The position numbers and the translations under genes are program-made. Positions 16,290 to 24,738 of a stretch of 64,000 bases of DNA are shown here, in pieces. Source of the stretch: an uncultured Oscillospiraceae bacterium. GTDB lineage: Bacteria; Bacillota; Clostridia; Oscillospirales; Oscillospiraceae. How positions within the stretch are numbered: position 1 is the stretch's first letter; every line of letters begins with the position of its first letter. The stretch spans positions 1-64,000 of the forward strand of contig CALWXD010000055.1 in assembly GCA_944385425.1 (NCBI GenBank), given 5' to 3'. The notes beneath the pieces are model-generated. The model was not told the origin of the DNA. It ran no database searches and was given only the letters and a program-made list of their open reading frames with translations.

Positions 16290-16333
16290 ATTCTACCAGT
16301 TTCCCCGGGGGAAGTCAAGGTTCCCCCGGGGAA
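16290..16333 (-). promoter_or_regulatory. nhaC promoter with two palindromic operator-like sites
   Basis: On the minus strand TTGACT (16313-16318) and TAGAAT (16290-16295) are 17 bp apart. Two near-palindromes, TTCCCCGGGGGAA (16301-16313) and TTCCCCCGGGGAA (16321-16333), are 20 bp centre to centre. The first lies in the promoter spacer and the second just upstream of the -35; together they form a perfect 15-bp inverted repeat (16299-16313 with 16321-16335). A repressor bound here would block RNA polymerase. Confidence 0.6.
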
Positions 16334-16348
16334 ACCGGCGGGGCGCCC

Positions 16349-17479
16349 TCACTCCGGCAGCTTGAGGTCCCCCTCCTTGATCCAGCCGATCCGGCGGAAG
16401 AACAGGCCGAAGGCCCAGGTGAGGACGGCGGGGAGGACGAAGGAGATGAGGAGCAGCCCCGCCCAGTCGAAGGCGGTGACGGTCTCCTTCACCCCCAGGG
16501 CCACGTCGTTAACCCAGCCGGCGTAGACCCCGATCTGCCCCACAAGGCCGCAGGTGCCCATGCCTGCGGCCAGGCCGCCGGAGGGGTCGTTCATCTCCAG
16601 GCGGAACAGGCAGGTGGCGACGGGGCCGGTGACGGCGGAGGTGAGGATGGCGGGCAGCCAGATCCGGGGGTTGCGGACGATGTTGGGCATCTGGAGCATG
16701 GAGGTGCCCAGCCCCTGGCTCACCAGGCCGCCCCACCGGTTCTCCCGGAAGGACAGCACCGCAAAGCCCACCATGTTGGCGCAGCAGCCCGCCACGGCGG
16801 CGCCGCCGGCCAGGCCCGTGAGGGTGAGGGCGGCGCAGATGGCCGCCGAGGAGATGGGCAGGGTGAGGGCGATGCCGATGACCACCGAGACCACCATCCC
16901 CATCCAGAAGGGCTGCAGTTCGGTGGCCCACTTGATGAGGGTGCCCACCTGGTCCGCCGCCGCCCCGATGGCCGGGGCCCACCAGGCGGAGAGGGCCACC
17001 CCCACAAAGATGGTGACCAGGGGGGTCACCAGGATGTCCACCTTGGTCTCCTTGGATACCGCCTTGCCCAGCTCGGCGGCCAGGATGGCGATGAACAGCA
17101 CCGCCAGGGGCCCGCCCGCCCCGCCCAGGGTGTTGGAGGCAAAGCCCACCGTGGCCAGGGAGAAGAGCACCAGGGGCGGGGCCTGGAGGGCGTAGCCGAT
17201 GGCCACCGCCATGGCCGGCCCGCTCATGGCCTTGGCAAGGCCCCCCACGGTGTAGGAGACGGCGTGCTCCCCGCTGCCCAGGGTGGCCACCACCTGGGTG
17301 AGGAAGTCGATGTGGAACTGGGTGCCCACCGTGTCGATGATGGTGCCGATGAGCAGGGAGCAGAACAGCCCCTGGGCCATGGCCCCCAGGGCGTCGATGC
17401 CGTAGCGCTTGGCGGAAATGACGATGTTTTTCCGGCGCAGGAAGGCGCCAAGCTTTCCCGCGAAGGTGGAATCGGACAT
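16349..17479 (-). CDS. PTS_EIIC type 2-like membrane permease
   Basis: 376-residue membrane protein with about nine to ten helices, belonging to the stand-alone PTS transporter subunit IIC family (PF13303-like). Recognisable stretches are KRYGIDALGAMAQGLFCSLLIGTI at the N-terminus, GGAGGPLAVLFIAILAAELG and LPISSAAICAALTLTGLAGG. No EIIA or EIIB partner is nearby, as is usual for this family, whose substrate is unknown. A 20-bp palindrome in its leader (17500-17519) lies next to the ribosome-binding site. Confidence 0.82.
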   Translation of the reverse strand: MSDSTFAGKLGAFLRRKNIVISAKRYGIDALGAMAQGLFCSLLIGTIIDTVGTQFHIDFLTQVVATLGSGEHAVSYTVGGLAKAMSGPAMAVAIGYALQAPPLVLFSLATVGFASNTLGGAGGPLAVLFIAILAAELGKAVSKETKVDILVTPLVTIFVGVALSAWWAPAIGAAADQVGTLIKWATELQPFWMGMVVSVVIGIALTLPISSAAICAALTLTGLAGGAAVAGCCANMVGFAVLSFRENRWGGLVSQGLGTSMLQMPNIVRNPRIWLPAILTSAVTGPVATCLFRLEMNDPSGGLAAGMGTCGLVGQIGVYAGWVNDVALGVKETVTAFDWAGLLLISFVLPAVLTWAFGLFFRRIGWIKEGDLKLPE

Positions 17480-17499
17480 GGGGATCTCCTCCTAAAAGC

Positions 17500-17519
17500 C
17501 CGCCGGCAGCTGCCGGCGG
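17500..17519. repeat. 20-bp perfect palindrome upstream of the PTS-type gene
   Basis: CCGCCGGCAG-CTGCCGGCGG lies about 20 bp upstream of the minus-strand start codon, just before the AGGAGGAG ribosome-binding site. On the minus strand it is followed by GGCTTTTAG, so it resembles an attenuator or a weak terminator. Confidence 0.5.
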
Positions 17520-17557
17520 AAAATGGCCTCCGCCCGGCCCCCGGCGGGAGCCGGCGG

Positions 17558-17600
17558 AAAACAAAAGGTACAGGCGCGGGAAGGCCCCTGCGCCTGTACC
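17558..17600 (-). terminator. Intrinsic terminator after the NCS2 transporter gene
   Basis: An 11-bp perfect stem (17567-17577 with 17590-17600) with AAAACAAAA on its left gives a U-rich tail on the minus strand. Confidence 0.85.
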
Positions 17601-17624
17601 ATTGTACCGCAGATCTGTTGTTTG

Positions 17625-19013
17625 TCAATCCTTTCCGCTGGAGGAGGCGTCCTCCCTGGGGAGGATCAGATTGAGAAGAATCGCCATGATCGTGGCGATC
17701 ACCACCGGGGACTTGCCGAAGATGATGGTGAACTCCGTCGGGAACTGGCTGAGGGCCGCGGAGGCCTGGGAGATCCCCACGCCCAGGGCCGCCGAGAGGC
17801 CCACGATGGTGGTGTTCCGGGCGTCCAGCTTCTGGGAGGCGATGAGCTTCATGCCGGTCATGGCGATGGTGGAGAAGACGGTGATGGTGGCGCCGCCCAG
17901 GACGCACTGGGGGATGGTGGTGAGGATGGCGGCAAACTTGGGCGACACGCCGGCCAGCAGCAGGAACAGGGAGGCCAGGGTGAAGACGGTGCGGTTGATG
18001 ACCTTGTTGGTGGTGACGATGCCCACGTTCTGGGAGTAGGTGGCGGTGGGCAGGCCGCCGAAGAGGGCGATCAGCGCGTTGGTCACGCCGTAGGCCACAA
18101 TGCCGCCCTTCAGCTCCTGGTTGGAGGGATCCCGGTTCATGCCGCCGATGGTGGTGGCGGTGAAGTCGCCGATGGCCTGGATGGAGTTGATGGCGAAGAG
18201 GATGCCGATGGCGATGCAGGCGGCGGGGTCAAACTCCATGCCAAAGGGCATGAACTCCGGCAGGGAGAACCAGGCGGCCTCCCCCACGTCGGCAAAGGAC
18301 ACCATGCCGAAGATGGCCGCGACAATGTAGCCGAAGACCATGCCGATCAGGATGGAGGCCAGCTTGCAGATGCCGCGGCCCTTGTTGTTGAGGATCATCA
18401 CCGCCGCCAGCGTCACGGCGGCCAGGGCCCAGTTCTGCCAGGAGCCGTAGGTCAGCGCCGGGTTCAGGCCGTGCTGGGCGATGTAGTCCGCGGTGTAGCT
18501 GGTGCCGCCGGCCATGTAGTTGATGGCGGTGGGGTAGAGGGAGAGGCCGATGGTGAAAACCACGGTGCCGGTGATGACCGGGGGGAAGAGGACCCGGATC
18601 TTGTCCACCGCCAGCCCCACCACCAGCGCCACCGCGCCGCCCACTACCATGGCGCCGGCGATGGTGGCCACGCTGCCGCTCTCCTCGGCGATGGCCTGCA
18701 TGCTGGGGACGTAGGCGAAGCTGACGCCCAGGATCACCGGCAGCCCCGAGCCGAACCGCAGCCACCTGCTGCCGCGGCCGATGGGGAAGAGCTGGAACAG
18801 GGTGGAGACGGCAGAGAGCACCAGGGAGGACTGGATCAGCAGCACCCGCTGCTCCTGGGGCATGCCGATGGTGTTGGCCACGATGATGGCCGGCGTGACG
18901 CAGCCGACGATCATGGCCACCAGATGCTGCAGGGCGAGGGATACGGAGGCGCCGAGGGGCGGGATCCCCGTCGGCTGGAAGAGGACCTGCCGGTCAAAAG
19001 CGCGCTTGGACAT
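17625..19013 (-). CDS. NCS2-family nucleobase:cation symporter (xanthine/uracil permease type)
   Basis: 462-residue membrane protein with about 12-14 helices. The N-terminal GASVSLALQHLVAMIVGCVTPAIIV and the family signature region ATYSQNVGIVTTNKVINR identify NCS2. In that signature the usual Thr after QNxGxxxx is Asn, so the substrate may differ from well-studied xanthine or uracil carriers. The ATG at 19013 is preferred (GGAG eight bases upstream, conserved MSKRAFDRQ start). A promoter lies about 60 bp upstream; I see no purine riboswitch. Confidence 0.88.
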   Translation of the reverse strand: MSKRAFDRQVLFQPTGIPPLGASVSLALQHLVAMIVGCVTPAIIVANTIGMPQEQRVLLIQSSLVLSAVSTLFQLFPIGRGSRWLRFGSGLPVILGVSFAYVPSMQAIAEESGSVATIAGAMVVGGAVALVVGLAVDKIRVLFPPVITGTVVFTIGLSLYPTAINYMAGGTSYTADYIAQHGLNPALTYGSWQNWALAAVTLAAVMILNNKGRGICKLASILIGMVFGYIVAAIFGMVSFADVGEAAWFSLPEFMPFGMEFDPAACIAIGILFAINSIQAIGDFTATTIGGMNRDPSNQELKGGIVAYGVTNALIALFGGLPTATYSQNVGIVTTNKVINRTVFTLASLFLLLAGVSPKFAAILTTIPQCVLGGATITVFSTIAMTGMKLIASQKLDARNTTIVGLSAALGVGISQASAALSQFPTEFTIIFGKSPVVIATIMAILLNLILPREDASSSGKD

Positions 19014-19072
19014 GGAATGCACTCCTTTCCTGTCGGAACCGCGCCCAGCTTGCCTGGGCCGCATGTATCTCC

Positions 19073-19101
19073 AATATACCATAAAAAAATGAAAAAGCCA
19101 A
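19073..19101 (-). promoter_or_regulatory. Promoter of the NCS2 transporter gene
   Basis: On the minus strand TTGGCT (19096-19101) and TATATT (19073-19078) are 17 bp apart, with a T-rich spacer. Confidence 0.6.
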
Positions 19102-19200
19102 TGGCAGATTTTTTACGGTTTCTTTATGGGAAATGTGCCCCTTCGGAAAACCGGTCCCGGGGGAAGAAACGGCCTATCCCAACAAGCTGGAAAGAAATGC

Positions 19201-19229
19201 TTGCATTTTCCTTTTTGATATGGTATAGT
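19201..19229 (+). promoter_or_regulatory. Promoter of the rimP-nusA-infB operon
   Basis: TTGCAT (19201-19206) and TATAGT (19224-19229) are 17 bp apart and the -10 is preceded by TGG (extended -10). The predicted start is near 19236, just before the leader hairpin. Confidence 0.75.
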
Positions 19230-19254
19230 AACTACTGTAAGATGCGATTGTTAT

Positions 19255-19282
19255 GAGAGTGGACCTACGGTCCGCTCTTTTT
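19255..19282 (+). promoter_or_regulatory. rimP leader hairpin (terminator-like attenuator)
   Basis: GAGAGTGGACC pairs with GGTCCGCTCTT around a tiny loop and is followed by TTTTTC, about 20 bases after the predicted transcription start and 58 bp before the rimP start. A GAGTGG-type hairpin before rimP is common in Firmicutes and probably attenuates the operon, perhaps under NusA control. Confidence 0.65.
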
Positions 19283-19339
19283 CTTGACTTGACGGGGTCC
19301 CTCACCGGCGGCGGGCCCCCGGCGGAATGGAGGCGGGCT

Positions 19340-19798
19340 ATGGCGAAAATCACGGAGCTGGTGGCGGAATTGGCGGCCCCGGCCGTTGCGGCGGCGGGCT
19401 GTACGCTCTGGGACGTGGAGTATGTCCGGGAGGGGGGCGAGTGGTTCCTGCGGCTGTACCTGGATAAGGAGGGCGGCGTGGATATCATGGACTGCGAGGC
19501 GGTGAGCCGGGCGGTCAGCGACCTTCTGGACGAGGCGGACCCCATCGAGGGCAGCTATACCTTTGAGGTCTCCTCCGCCGGGGCGGAGCGGGCGCTGAAA
19601 CGGCCCTCGGACTTTGCGCGGTTCCTGGGCAGCCCCGTGCTGGTAAAGCTCTACAAGGCCAGGGACGGCCGCAAGGAGTTTGCCGGCACCCTGGCCGGGT
19701 ACGACGCCGACGGCACGATCCGCCTCGCCGTGGGGAAGGCGGAGCTGGCCTTCCCCAAAAGCGAGGTCGCCCTGTGCCGGCTTAGGATCGAGTTTTAG
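19340..19798 (+). CDS. rimP: Ribosome maturation factor RimP
   Basis: 152-residue cytoplasmic factor for 30S subunit assembly. Conserved features: LAAPAVAAAGCTLWDVEYVREG, LRLYLDKEGGVDIMDCEAVSRAVS, then the SH3-like C-terminal domain (EFAGTLAGYD, KSEVALCRL). The ATG at 19340 has GGAGG six bases upstream; in-frame sequence before it is leader. It is first in the nusA-infB operon, which is the usual position. Confidence 0.96.
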   Translation: MAKITELVAELAAPAVAAAGCTLWDVEYVREGGEWFLRLYLDKEGGVDIMDCEAVSRAVSDLLDEADPIEGSYTFEVSSAGAERALKRPSDFARFLGSPVLVKLYKARDGRKEFAGTLAGYDADGTIRLAVGKAELAFPKSEVALCRLRIEF

Positions 19799-19909
19799 GC
19801 TCTTCTTGCGGCTTGGGACTGCGTTTTCGTTTTCTTTCGCCGGAGGGGACATCCGGCGGGGCTTTGGACGGACTACAAGGAATGGATCAGATATAGGAGA
19901 GACAGTGAC

Positions 19910-20971
19910 ATGAAGTGTGATGAAATTTTTGTTGCTCTGGATCTGCTGGAGAAGGAGCGGGGCATCCCCCAGGACTTTATGATGGAAAAGATCGTCCAGG
20001 CCCTCACCACCGCCTATAAGCGGGACCACGAGGGCGTGGAGAACGTGATCGTCCATGTGGACGAGGCCAGGAAGGACTTGAAGATGTATGTCCAGAAGGA
20101 GGTGGTGGAGGAGGTGGACTTCCCGGGGACCCAGATGTCCCTGGAGGAGGCCCGGGCCGTCCGTCCCACTGCCGCCGTCGGCGAGACGGTGAATATCCCG
20201 GTGGACAACATCGAGTTTGGCCGCATCGCCGCCGGCAACGGCAAGCAGGTGATCATCCAGGGCCTTAGGGAGGCGGAGCGGGGCATGGTGTACGACGAGT
20301 ACAACTCCAAGCAGCATGAGCTGCTCACCGGCACCGTCACCCGGATCGACCCCCGCAACGGCAACGTGTCCCTTCGGATCGGCAGCGGCATGGAGGCCAC
20401 GGAGGCCGTCCTCCTCACCGGCGAGCAGGTCCCCGGCGAGACGCTGGTGGAGGGGCAGAAGGTGAAGGTCTATGTGGTAGAGGTCCGTCGGGCCACCAAG
20501 GGGCCCCAGATCCTCATCTCCCGGACCCATCCCGGCCTTGTCAAGCGGCTGTTTGAGCTGGAGGTGCCGGAGATCTTCGACGGCACGGTGGAGGTGAAGT
20601 CCATCGCCCGGGAGGCCGGCAGCCGCACGAAGATGGCCGTCTGGTCCAACGACGAGGCGGTGGACCCCATCGGCGCCTGCGTGGGCCCCAAGGGCCAGCG
20701 GGTGGGCAACATTGTGGAGGAGCTGCGGGGCGAGAAGATCGACATTGTCAAGTACAGCGAGAACCCCGCCGAGTTTATTGCCGCCGCCCTGGCCCCCGCC
20801 GACGTGCAGGACGTGTGGCTGGCCGACGAGGGGAAGGGCTGCCGGGTGATCGTTCCCGACGACCAGCTGTCCCTGGCCATCGGCAAGGAGGGCCAGAACG
20901 CCCGCCTGGCGGCCAGATTGACTGGATATAAGATCGACATCAAGCCCGCGTCCTACAGGGACGAGGAGTAG
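19910..20971 (+). CDS. nusA: Transcription termination/antitermination factor NusA
   Basis: 353-residue RNA polymerase-binding factor. Order: N-terminal polymerase-binding domain (1-125; FVALDLLEKERGIPQ), S1 domain (about 133-200; LLTGTVTRIDPRNGNVSL), KH1 (GACVGPKGQRVGNIV) and KH2 (LSLAIGKEGQNARLAARLTGYKI). It lacks the C-terminal acidic repeats of E. coli NusA, as is normal in Firmicutes. The last 78 coding bases plus 13 bases after the stop are repeated at 21157-21247. Confidence 0.97.
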   Translation: MKCDEIFVALDLLEKERGIPQDFMMEKIVQALTTAYKRDHEGVENVIVHVDEARKDLKMYVQKEVVEEVDFPGTQMSLEEARAVRPTAAVGETVNIPVDNIEFGRIAAGNGKQVIIQGLREAERGMVYDEYNSKQHELLTGTVTRIDPRNGNVSLRIGSGMEATEAVLLTGEQVPGETLVEGQKVKVYVVEVRRATKGPQILISRTHPGLVKRLFELEVPEIFDGTVEVKSIAREAGSRTKMAVWSNDEAVDPIGACVGPKGQRVGNIVEELRGEKIDIVKYSENPAEFIAAALAPADVQDVWLADEGKGCRVIVPDDQLSLAIGKEGQNARLAARLTGYKIDIKPASYRDEE

Positions 20972-20984
20972 GGGCGGCTGGCCC
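20894..20984. repeat. Direct repeat copy 1 (nusA 3' end)
   Basis: These 91 bp, covering the last 26 codons of nusA including the stop and 13 bases beyond, match 21157-21247 at 89 of 91 positions. The two differences are synonymous third-position changes. Confidence 0.95.
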
Positions 20985-21156
20985 TCAGCGCGCCCCAGGC
21001 GCGTCCAAGCGGTCCGGCGCAGCCGGGCCTTTGCCGCAGGGCGGACAAGGTGAATTGCCGCAAAGCGGCAAGAGAGGGTGGCCTGGGCCATTGATTCCGC
21101 CCGAGGATGTTCTATGGCAAGGGTTCCCGCGGCGCCTGCGGCGCCGTGGGACCGGG
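20985..21156. other. GC-rich spacer between the two nusA 3'-end copies
   Basis: 172 bases with no gene. It contains a small hairpin (TTGCCGC with GCGGCAA, near 21057-21073) and a GC-rich inverted repeat near 21132-21147. It may be the body of an inserted element that brought the second copy of the nusA end. Confidence 0.4.
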
Positions 21157-21234
21157 CAGAACGCCCGTCTGGCGGCCAGATTGACCGGATATAAGATCGA
21201 CATCAAGCCCGCGTCCTACAGGGACGAGGAGTAG
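21157..21234 (+). pseudogene. Duplicate fragment of the nusA 3' end
   Basis: In-frame copy of the last 25 residues of NusA and its stop codon, 263 bp downstream of the original. Both nucleotide differences are silent. The fragment has no start codon or ribosome-binding site of its own that I would trust, so it is a remnant or part of a repeat element. Confidence 0.85.
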
Positions 21235-21247
21235 GGGCGGCTGGCCC
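21157..21247. repeat. Direct repeat copy 2 (nusA 3' end)
   Basis: Second copy of the 91-bp segment at 20894-20984 (89/91 identical). It ends about 50 bp before the ylxR start codon. Confidence 0.95.
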
Positions 21248-21299
21248 GTCCCCTTTGCGGGAAAGCCCAGGCAGTGTTTCGGAGAGGAGAGAGCCACCA

Positions 21300-21575
21300 G
21301 TGAAAGTGAGAAAGATTCCCCAGCGCCAGTGCCTTGGCTGCCGGGAGATGAGGGACAAGAAGTCCTTGATCCGCGTGGTCCGCTCCCCGGAGGGGGAGAT
21401 CTCCCTGGATTTTGTGGGCAAAAAGCCGGGGCGGGGCGCCTATGTGTGCCACAGCGCCGCCTGCCTTGCCAAGGCCCGGAAGAGCCGCGCTTTGGAGCGG
21501 GCGTTCCAGACGGAGATCCCCGACGAGGTCTACGCCGCGCTGGCGCGGCAGATGGAGGGGGAGCATGGACAGTAG
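21300..21575 (+). CDS. rnpM: RNase P modulator RnpM (YlxR, DUF448)
   Basis: 91-residue small basic protein with the YlxR signature: QRQCLGCREM near the N-terminus, LIRVVRSPEG, then GRGAYVC and CLAKARKSRALERAF. The family binds RNase P RNA and modulates it in Bacillus. The GTG at 21300 is preferred, with GGAGAG upstream and VRKIPQRQCLGC as the conserved beginning. It sits between nusA and ylxQ as in most Firmicutes, and its end overlaps the next gene by 11 bp. Confidence 0.92.
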   Translation: MKVRKIPQRQCLGCREMRDKKSLIRVVRSPEGEISLDFVGKKPGRGAYVCHSAACLAKARKSRALERAFQTEIPDEVYAALARQMEGEHGQ

Positions 21576-22065
21576 CCTGCACCTTCTGGGCCTTGCCAAG
21601 CGGGCGGGACGGCTGGAGGTGGGGGAGGAGCCGGCAGGCGCCGCCTGCCGTGCCCACAGGTGCCGTCTGCTCCTCCTGGCCGGGGACGCGGCGGAGAACA
21701 CCCGCCGCCGGGCCCGCCACTTTGCCGACCAGGGCCAGTGCCTGTGCCTTTCCCTGCCCTATGCCAAGGAGGCTGTCGGCCAGGCGGTGGGGCGGGGCGT
21801 CTGCGCCATCCTGGCCGTCACGGATATCGGCTTTGCCGCCGCCCTGGCCGCCGCCCTGGCCCGGGGGGACCCGGGGCAGTACGGCCCGGCGGCCCAGCAG
21901 CTGGCGTCCAAGGCCGAGAAGGCGGAGCGCCGCCGCCGGGAGCAGCGCGCCCACGAGAAAAAGCTCCGGGGCCAGGGCCGGACGGTGAGACCCTATATCC
22001 CCACCCGGATCAAGCGCGCCGGGAACCGCCGGCGCCCGGAGAAGGGCGGAGACGGCAAGACGTAG
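21565..22065 (+). CDS. L7Ae-type ribosomal/kink-turn protein (YlxQ-like)
   Basis: 166-residue protein. The first about 100 residues form an L7Ae/L30e-like RNA-binding domain ([50 protein letters not shown]). The C-terminal about 50 residues are an unusually long basic tail rich in Arg, Lys and Glu. The ATG at 21565 overlaps the rnpM stop, a typical translational-coupling arrangement in this operon. Confidence 0.88.
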   Translation: MDSSLHLLGLAKRAGRLEVGEEPAGAACRAHRCRLLLLAGDAAENTRRRARHFADQGQCLCLSLPYAKEAVGQAVGRGVCAILAVTDIGFAAALAAALARGDPGQYGPAAQQLASKAEKAERRRREQRAHEKKLRGQGRTVRPYIPTRIKRAGNRRRPEKGGDGKT

Positions 22066-22154
22066 GGGCGCGCCCGCTGTGGCTTGCCACGGCCAAACAG
22101 GATATCAAATTCGGAACCGCCGGTTCCATAACCTTTCATACGGAGGTGGCTCGA

Positions 22155-24524
22155 TTGGGCAACATGATGAACAAATACAGAGTGCACGAGGTGGCGAAGG
22201 ATTTCGGCCTGCCGACCAAGACGATCACGGAGATCCTCACCAAGTACGCCTCTGCGCCGAAGAACCACATGCAGGTTCTGAGCGACGAGGAGCTGTCGAT
22301 CATTTTCGATTATCTGACCCAGCACAACCAGGTGTCGGGGATCGAGGTGATTTTCTCCGAGGTTTACCAGGAGGAGAAGCCGGCCCCCCAGCCGGAGCAG
22401 CCGGCCAAAGCCGCCGCGGCCCAGCCCTCCGCCGCCCCCGCCAAGGGGGAGAGCCGGCCCAAAAGCCAGCAGGGCCCGGCCCCTGCCCCACAGGCAGCCG
22501 CCCCCGGCGCCGGGGCCCAGCCCGCCAGCCGGGTGCCGGCCAAGAAGGTTGTGGATACCCGCAAGGCCGCCAATGTCAACCTGGAGAAGTATGACGAGCG
22601 GCTGGAGGACATCGCCGACAGCCGCACCCGCGGCGCCCACAACCTGCAGCAGGGCAAGGAGAAGTTCCGCAACGCCGGCGGCAAGAAGAAGAACCAGATG
22701 ACCTTCTCCAACAAGCGCCGCCAGGAGGAGCAGGAGAAGATGCGCCGGCTCCAGCTGGAGATCGCCAAGAAGGCCCCGGTGAAGGTCATGATCCCCGACG
22801 AGATCTCGGTGGGGGAGCTGGCCAGCCGCATGAAGAAGACCGCCGCCGAGGTGGTCAAGTGTCTCATGAAAAACGGGGTCATGGCCTCCGTCAGCCAGAT
22901 CATCGACTTCGACACCGCCGCCATCATCGCCGAGGAGATGGGCTGCAAGGTGGAGAAGGAGGTGGTGGTGACCATCGAGGAGAAGCTCATCGACACCGCC
23001 GAGGACAAGGCGGAGGACCTGGTGCCCCGTGCCCCGGTGGTGGTGGTCATGGGCCATGTGGACCACGGCAAGACCTCCCTCCTGGACTATATCCGCAACA
23101 CCCATGTGGCCTCCGGCGAGGCCGGCGGCATCACCCAGCACATCGGCGCCTACCAGGTGGAGGTGAAGGGCAAGGCCATCACCTTCCTGGACACCCCCGG
23201 CCACGAGGCCTTCACCTCCATGCGGGCCCGGGGCGCCATGGTGACGGACATCGCCATCCTGGTGGTGGCCGCTGAGGACGGCATCATGCCCCAGACCGTG
23301 GAGTCCATCAACCACGCCAAGGCCGCCGAGATCCCCATCATCGTGGCCATCAACAAGATGGATAAGCCCGACGCCAACCCCGAGCGGATCAAGCAGCAGC
23401 TTACGGAGTACGGCCTGGTGGCCGAGGACTGGGGCGGCGACACCATCATCTGCCCCATCTCCGCCAAGACCGGCCTCGGGATTGATAACCTCCTGGATAT
23501 GGTGCTGCTGACCGCTGAGATGGGTGAGCTGAAGGCCAACCCCAACCGCGCCGCCTCCGGCACGGTGATCGAGGCGCGGCTGGACAAGGGCCGCGGCCCT
23601 GTGGCCACGCTGCTGATCCAGAACGGCACGCTGCACCAGGGCGACATCATCATCGCCGGCACCAGCGTGGGCCGCGTCCGGGCCATGATGGACGACAAGG
23701 GCCGCCGCCTCACCGACGCGGGCCCCTCCGTCCCGGTGGAGATCACCGGCCTTGGGGAGGTGCCCGGCGCGGGCAACACCTTCAACGCCGTGGCCGACGA
23801 GCGCCTGGCCCGGGAGCTGGTGGAGCAGCGCAAGGCCGAGGAGAAGGCCAAGCAGAACCAGCCCATCCAGAAGGTCAGCCTGGAGGATCTGTTCAGCCAG
23901 ATCCAGGCCGGCGAGGTGAAGGATTTGAACATCATCGTCAAGGCCGACGTCCAGGGCAGCGCCGAGGCGGTGAAGAGCAGCCTGGAAAAGCTCTCCAACG
24001 AAGAGGTCCGGGTCCGGGTGATCCACTCCGGCGTGGGCGCCATCAACGAGAGCGACGTGATGCTGGCCGCCACCTCCAAGGCCATCATCGTGGGCTTTAA
24101 CGTCCGGCCCGACGCCGCGGCCCGGGACAGCGCCGCCCGGAACCATGTGGATATGCGGATGTACCGGGTGATCTACGACGCTATCAACGAGGTGGAGGCC
24201 GCCATGAAGGGCATGCTGGCCCCCAAGTTCCGGGAGGCCCTCATCGGCCACGCGGAGGTGCGCCAGACCTACAAGGTCTCCGGCGTGGGCACGGTGGCCG
24301 GCTGCTATGTCCAGGACGGCAAGATCCAGCGGGGCTGCCAGGTCCGCATCGTCCGGGACGGCGTGGTGATCCACGAGGGCGACCTCAGCTCCCTCCAGCG
24401 GTTCAAGGACGCGGTGAAGGAGGTCGCCTCCGGCTACGAGTGCGGCATGTCCATCGAGAAGTTCAACGACATCAAAGAGGGCGACATCATCGAGTGCTTT
24501 GTGATGGAGCAGATCGAGGTGTGA
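22155..24524 (+). CDS. infB: Translation initiation factor IF-2
   Basis: 789-residue GTPase that brings initiator tRNA to the 30S subunit. N-terminal IF2_N domain ([18 protein letters not shown]), an Ala/Pro/Lys/Gln-rich linker (about 75-145), a second IF2_N-like domain ([16 protein letters not shown]), then the G domain with GHVDHGKTS (about residue 298), DTPGHEAF and NKMDKPD, followed by domains II-IV. I chose TTG 22155, eight bases after GGAGG; the ATG pair at 22164/22167 is too far from it. The last 47 coding bases are repeated at 24691-24738. Confidence 0.96.
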   Translation: MGNMMNKYRVHEVAKDFGLPTKTITEILTKYASAPKNHMQVLSDEELSIIFDYLTQHNQVSGIEVIFSEVYQEEKPAPQPEQPAKAAAAQPSAAPAKGESRPKSQQGPAPAPQAAAPGAGAQPASRVPAKKVVDTRKAANVNLEKYDERLEDIADSRTRGAHNLQQGKEKFRNAGGKKKNQMTFSNKRRQEEQEKMRRLQLEIAKKAPVKVMIPDEISVGELASRMKKTAAEVVKCLMKNGVMASVSQIIDFDTAAIIAEEMGCKVEKEVVVTIEEKLIDTAEDKAEDLVPRAPVVVVMGHVDHGKTSLLDYIRNTHVASGEAGGITQHIGAYQVEVKGKAITFLDTPGHEAFTSMRARGAMVTDIAILVVAAEDGIMPQTVESINHAKAAEIPIIVAINKMDKPDANPERIKQQLTEYGLVAEDWGGDTIICPISAKTGLGIDNLLDMVLLTAEMGELKANPNRAASGTVIEARLDKGRGPVATLLIQNGTLHQGDIIIAGTSVGRVRAMMDDKGRRLTDAGPSVPVEITGLGEVPGAGNTFNAVADERLARELVEQRKAEEKAKQNQPIQKVSLEDLFSQIQAGEVKDLNIIVKADVQGSAEAVKSSLEKLSNEEVRVRVIHSGVGAINESDVMLAATSKAIIVGFNVRPDAAARDSAARNHVDMRMYRVIYDAINEVEAAMKGMLAPKFREALIGHAEVRQTYKVSGVGTVAGCYVQDGKIQRGCQVRIVRDGVVIHEGDLSSLQRFKDAVKEVASGYECGMSIEKFNDIKEGDIIECFVMEQIEV

Positions 24525-24525
24525 T
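24478..24525. repeat. Direct repeat copy 1 (infB 3' end)
   Basis: 48 bp, covering the last 15 codons of infB with the stop, match 24691-24738 at 47 of 48 positions. The only difference is a silent ATC/ATT change. Confidence 0.93.
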
Positions 24526-24690
24526 AGCCGCTTGATTCGGGCAGAGCCCCGGGGTGTCGCCCTCTTTGCCCGGCGCGGCAGCGCCGTACAAGGGTTTTGC
24601 CGAAGGCAAAACCTTGGCGCAAGGCGGAATTTATTTCCGCCGCGCAAGTGAAATGGAGCGGGCTCCCGCAAAATCGGAGATTTTGTGGGA
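24526..24690. other. Spacer between the two infB 3'-end copies, with REP-like hairpin
   Basis: 165 bases without a gene. It contains a perfect hairpin GGTTTTGCC-GAA-GGCAAAACC (24593-24613) and further short inverted repeats. The frame of the second infB end stays open for at least 25 codons upstream into this spacer, so a short chimeric peptide is possible but unsupported. Confidence 0.45.
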
Positions 24691-24737
24691 AGGGCGACAT
24701 CATTGAGTGCTTTGTGATGGAGCAGATCGAGGTGTGA
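24691..24737 (+). pseudogene. Duplicate fragment of the infB 3' end
   Basis: Copy of the last 14 residues of IF-2 and its stop codon, 213 bp after the original, with one silent difference. The same kind of event has affected nusA three genes upstream. Confidence 0.85.
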
Positions 24738-24738
24738 T
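24691..24738. repeat. Direct repeat copy 2 (infB 3' end)
   Basis: Second copy of 24478-24525 (47/48 identical). Confidence 0.93.

Noticed and set aside
19014..19200. Purine riboswitch upstream of the NCS2 permease
   Set aside because: I looked for the conserved loop and junction sequences of the purine aptamer and did not find them.
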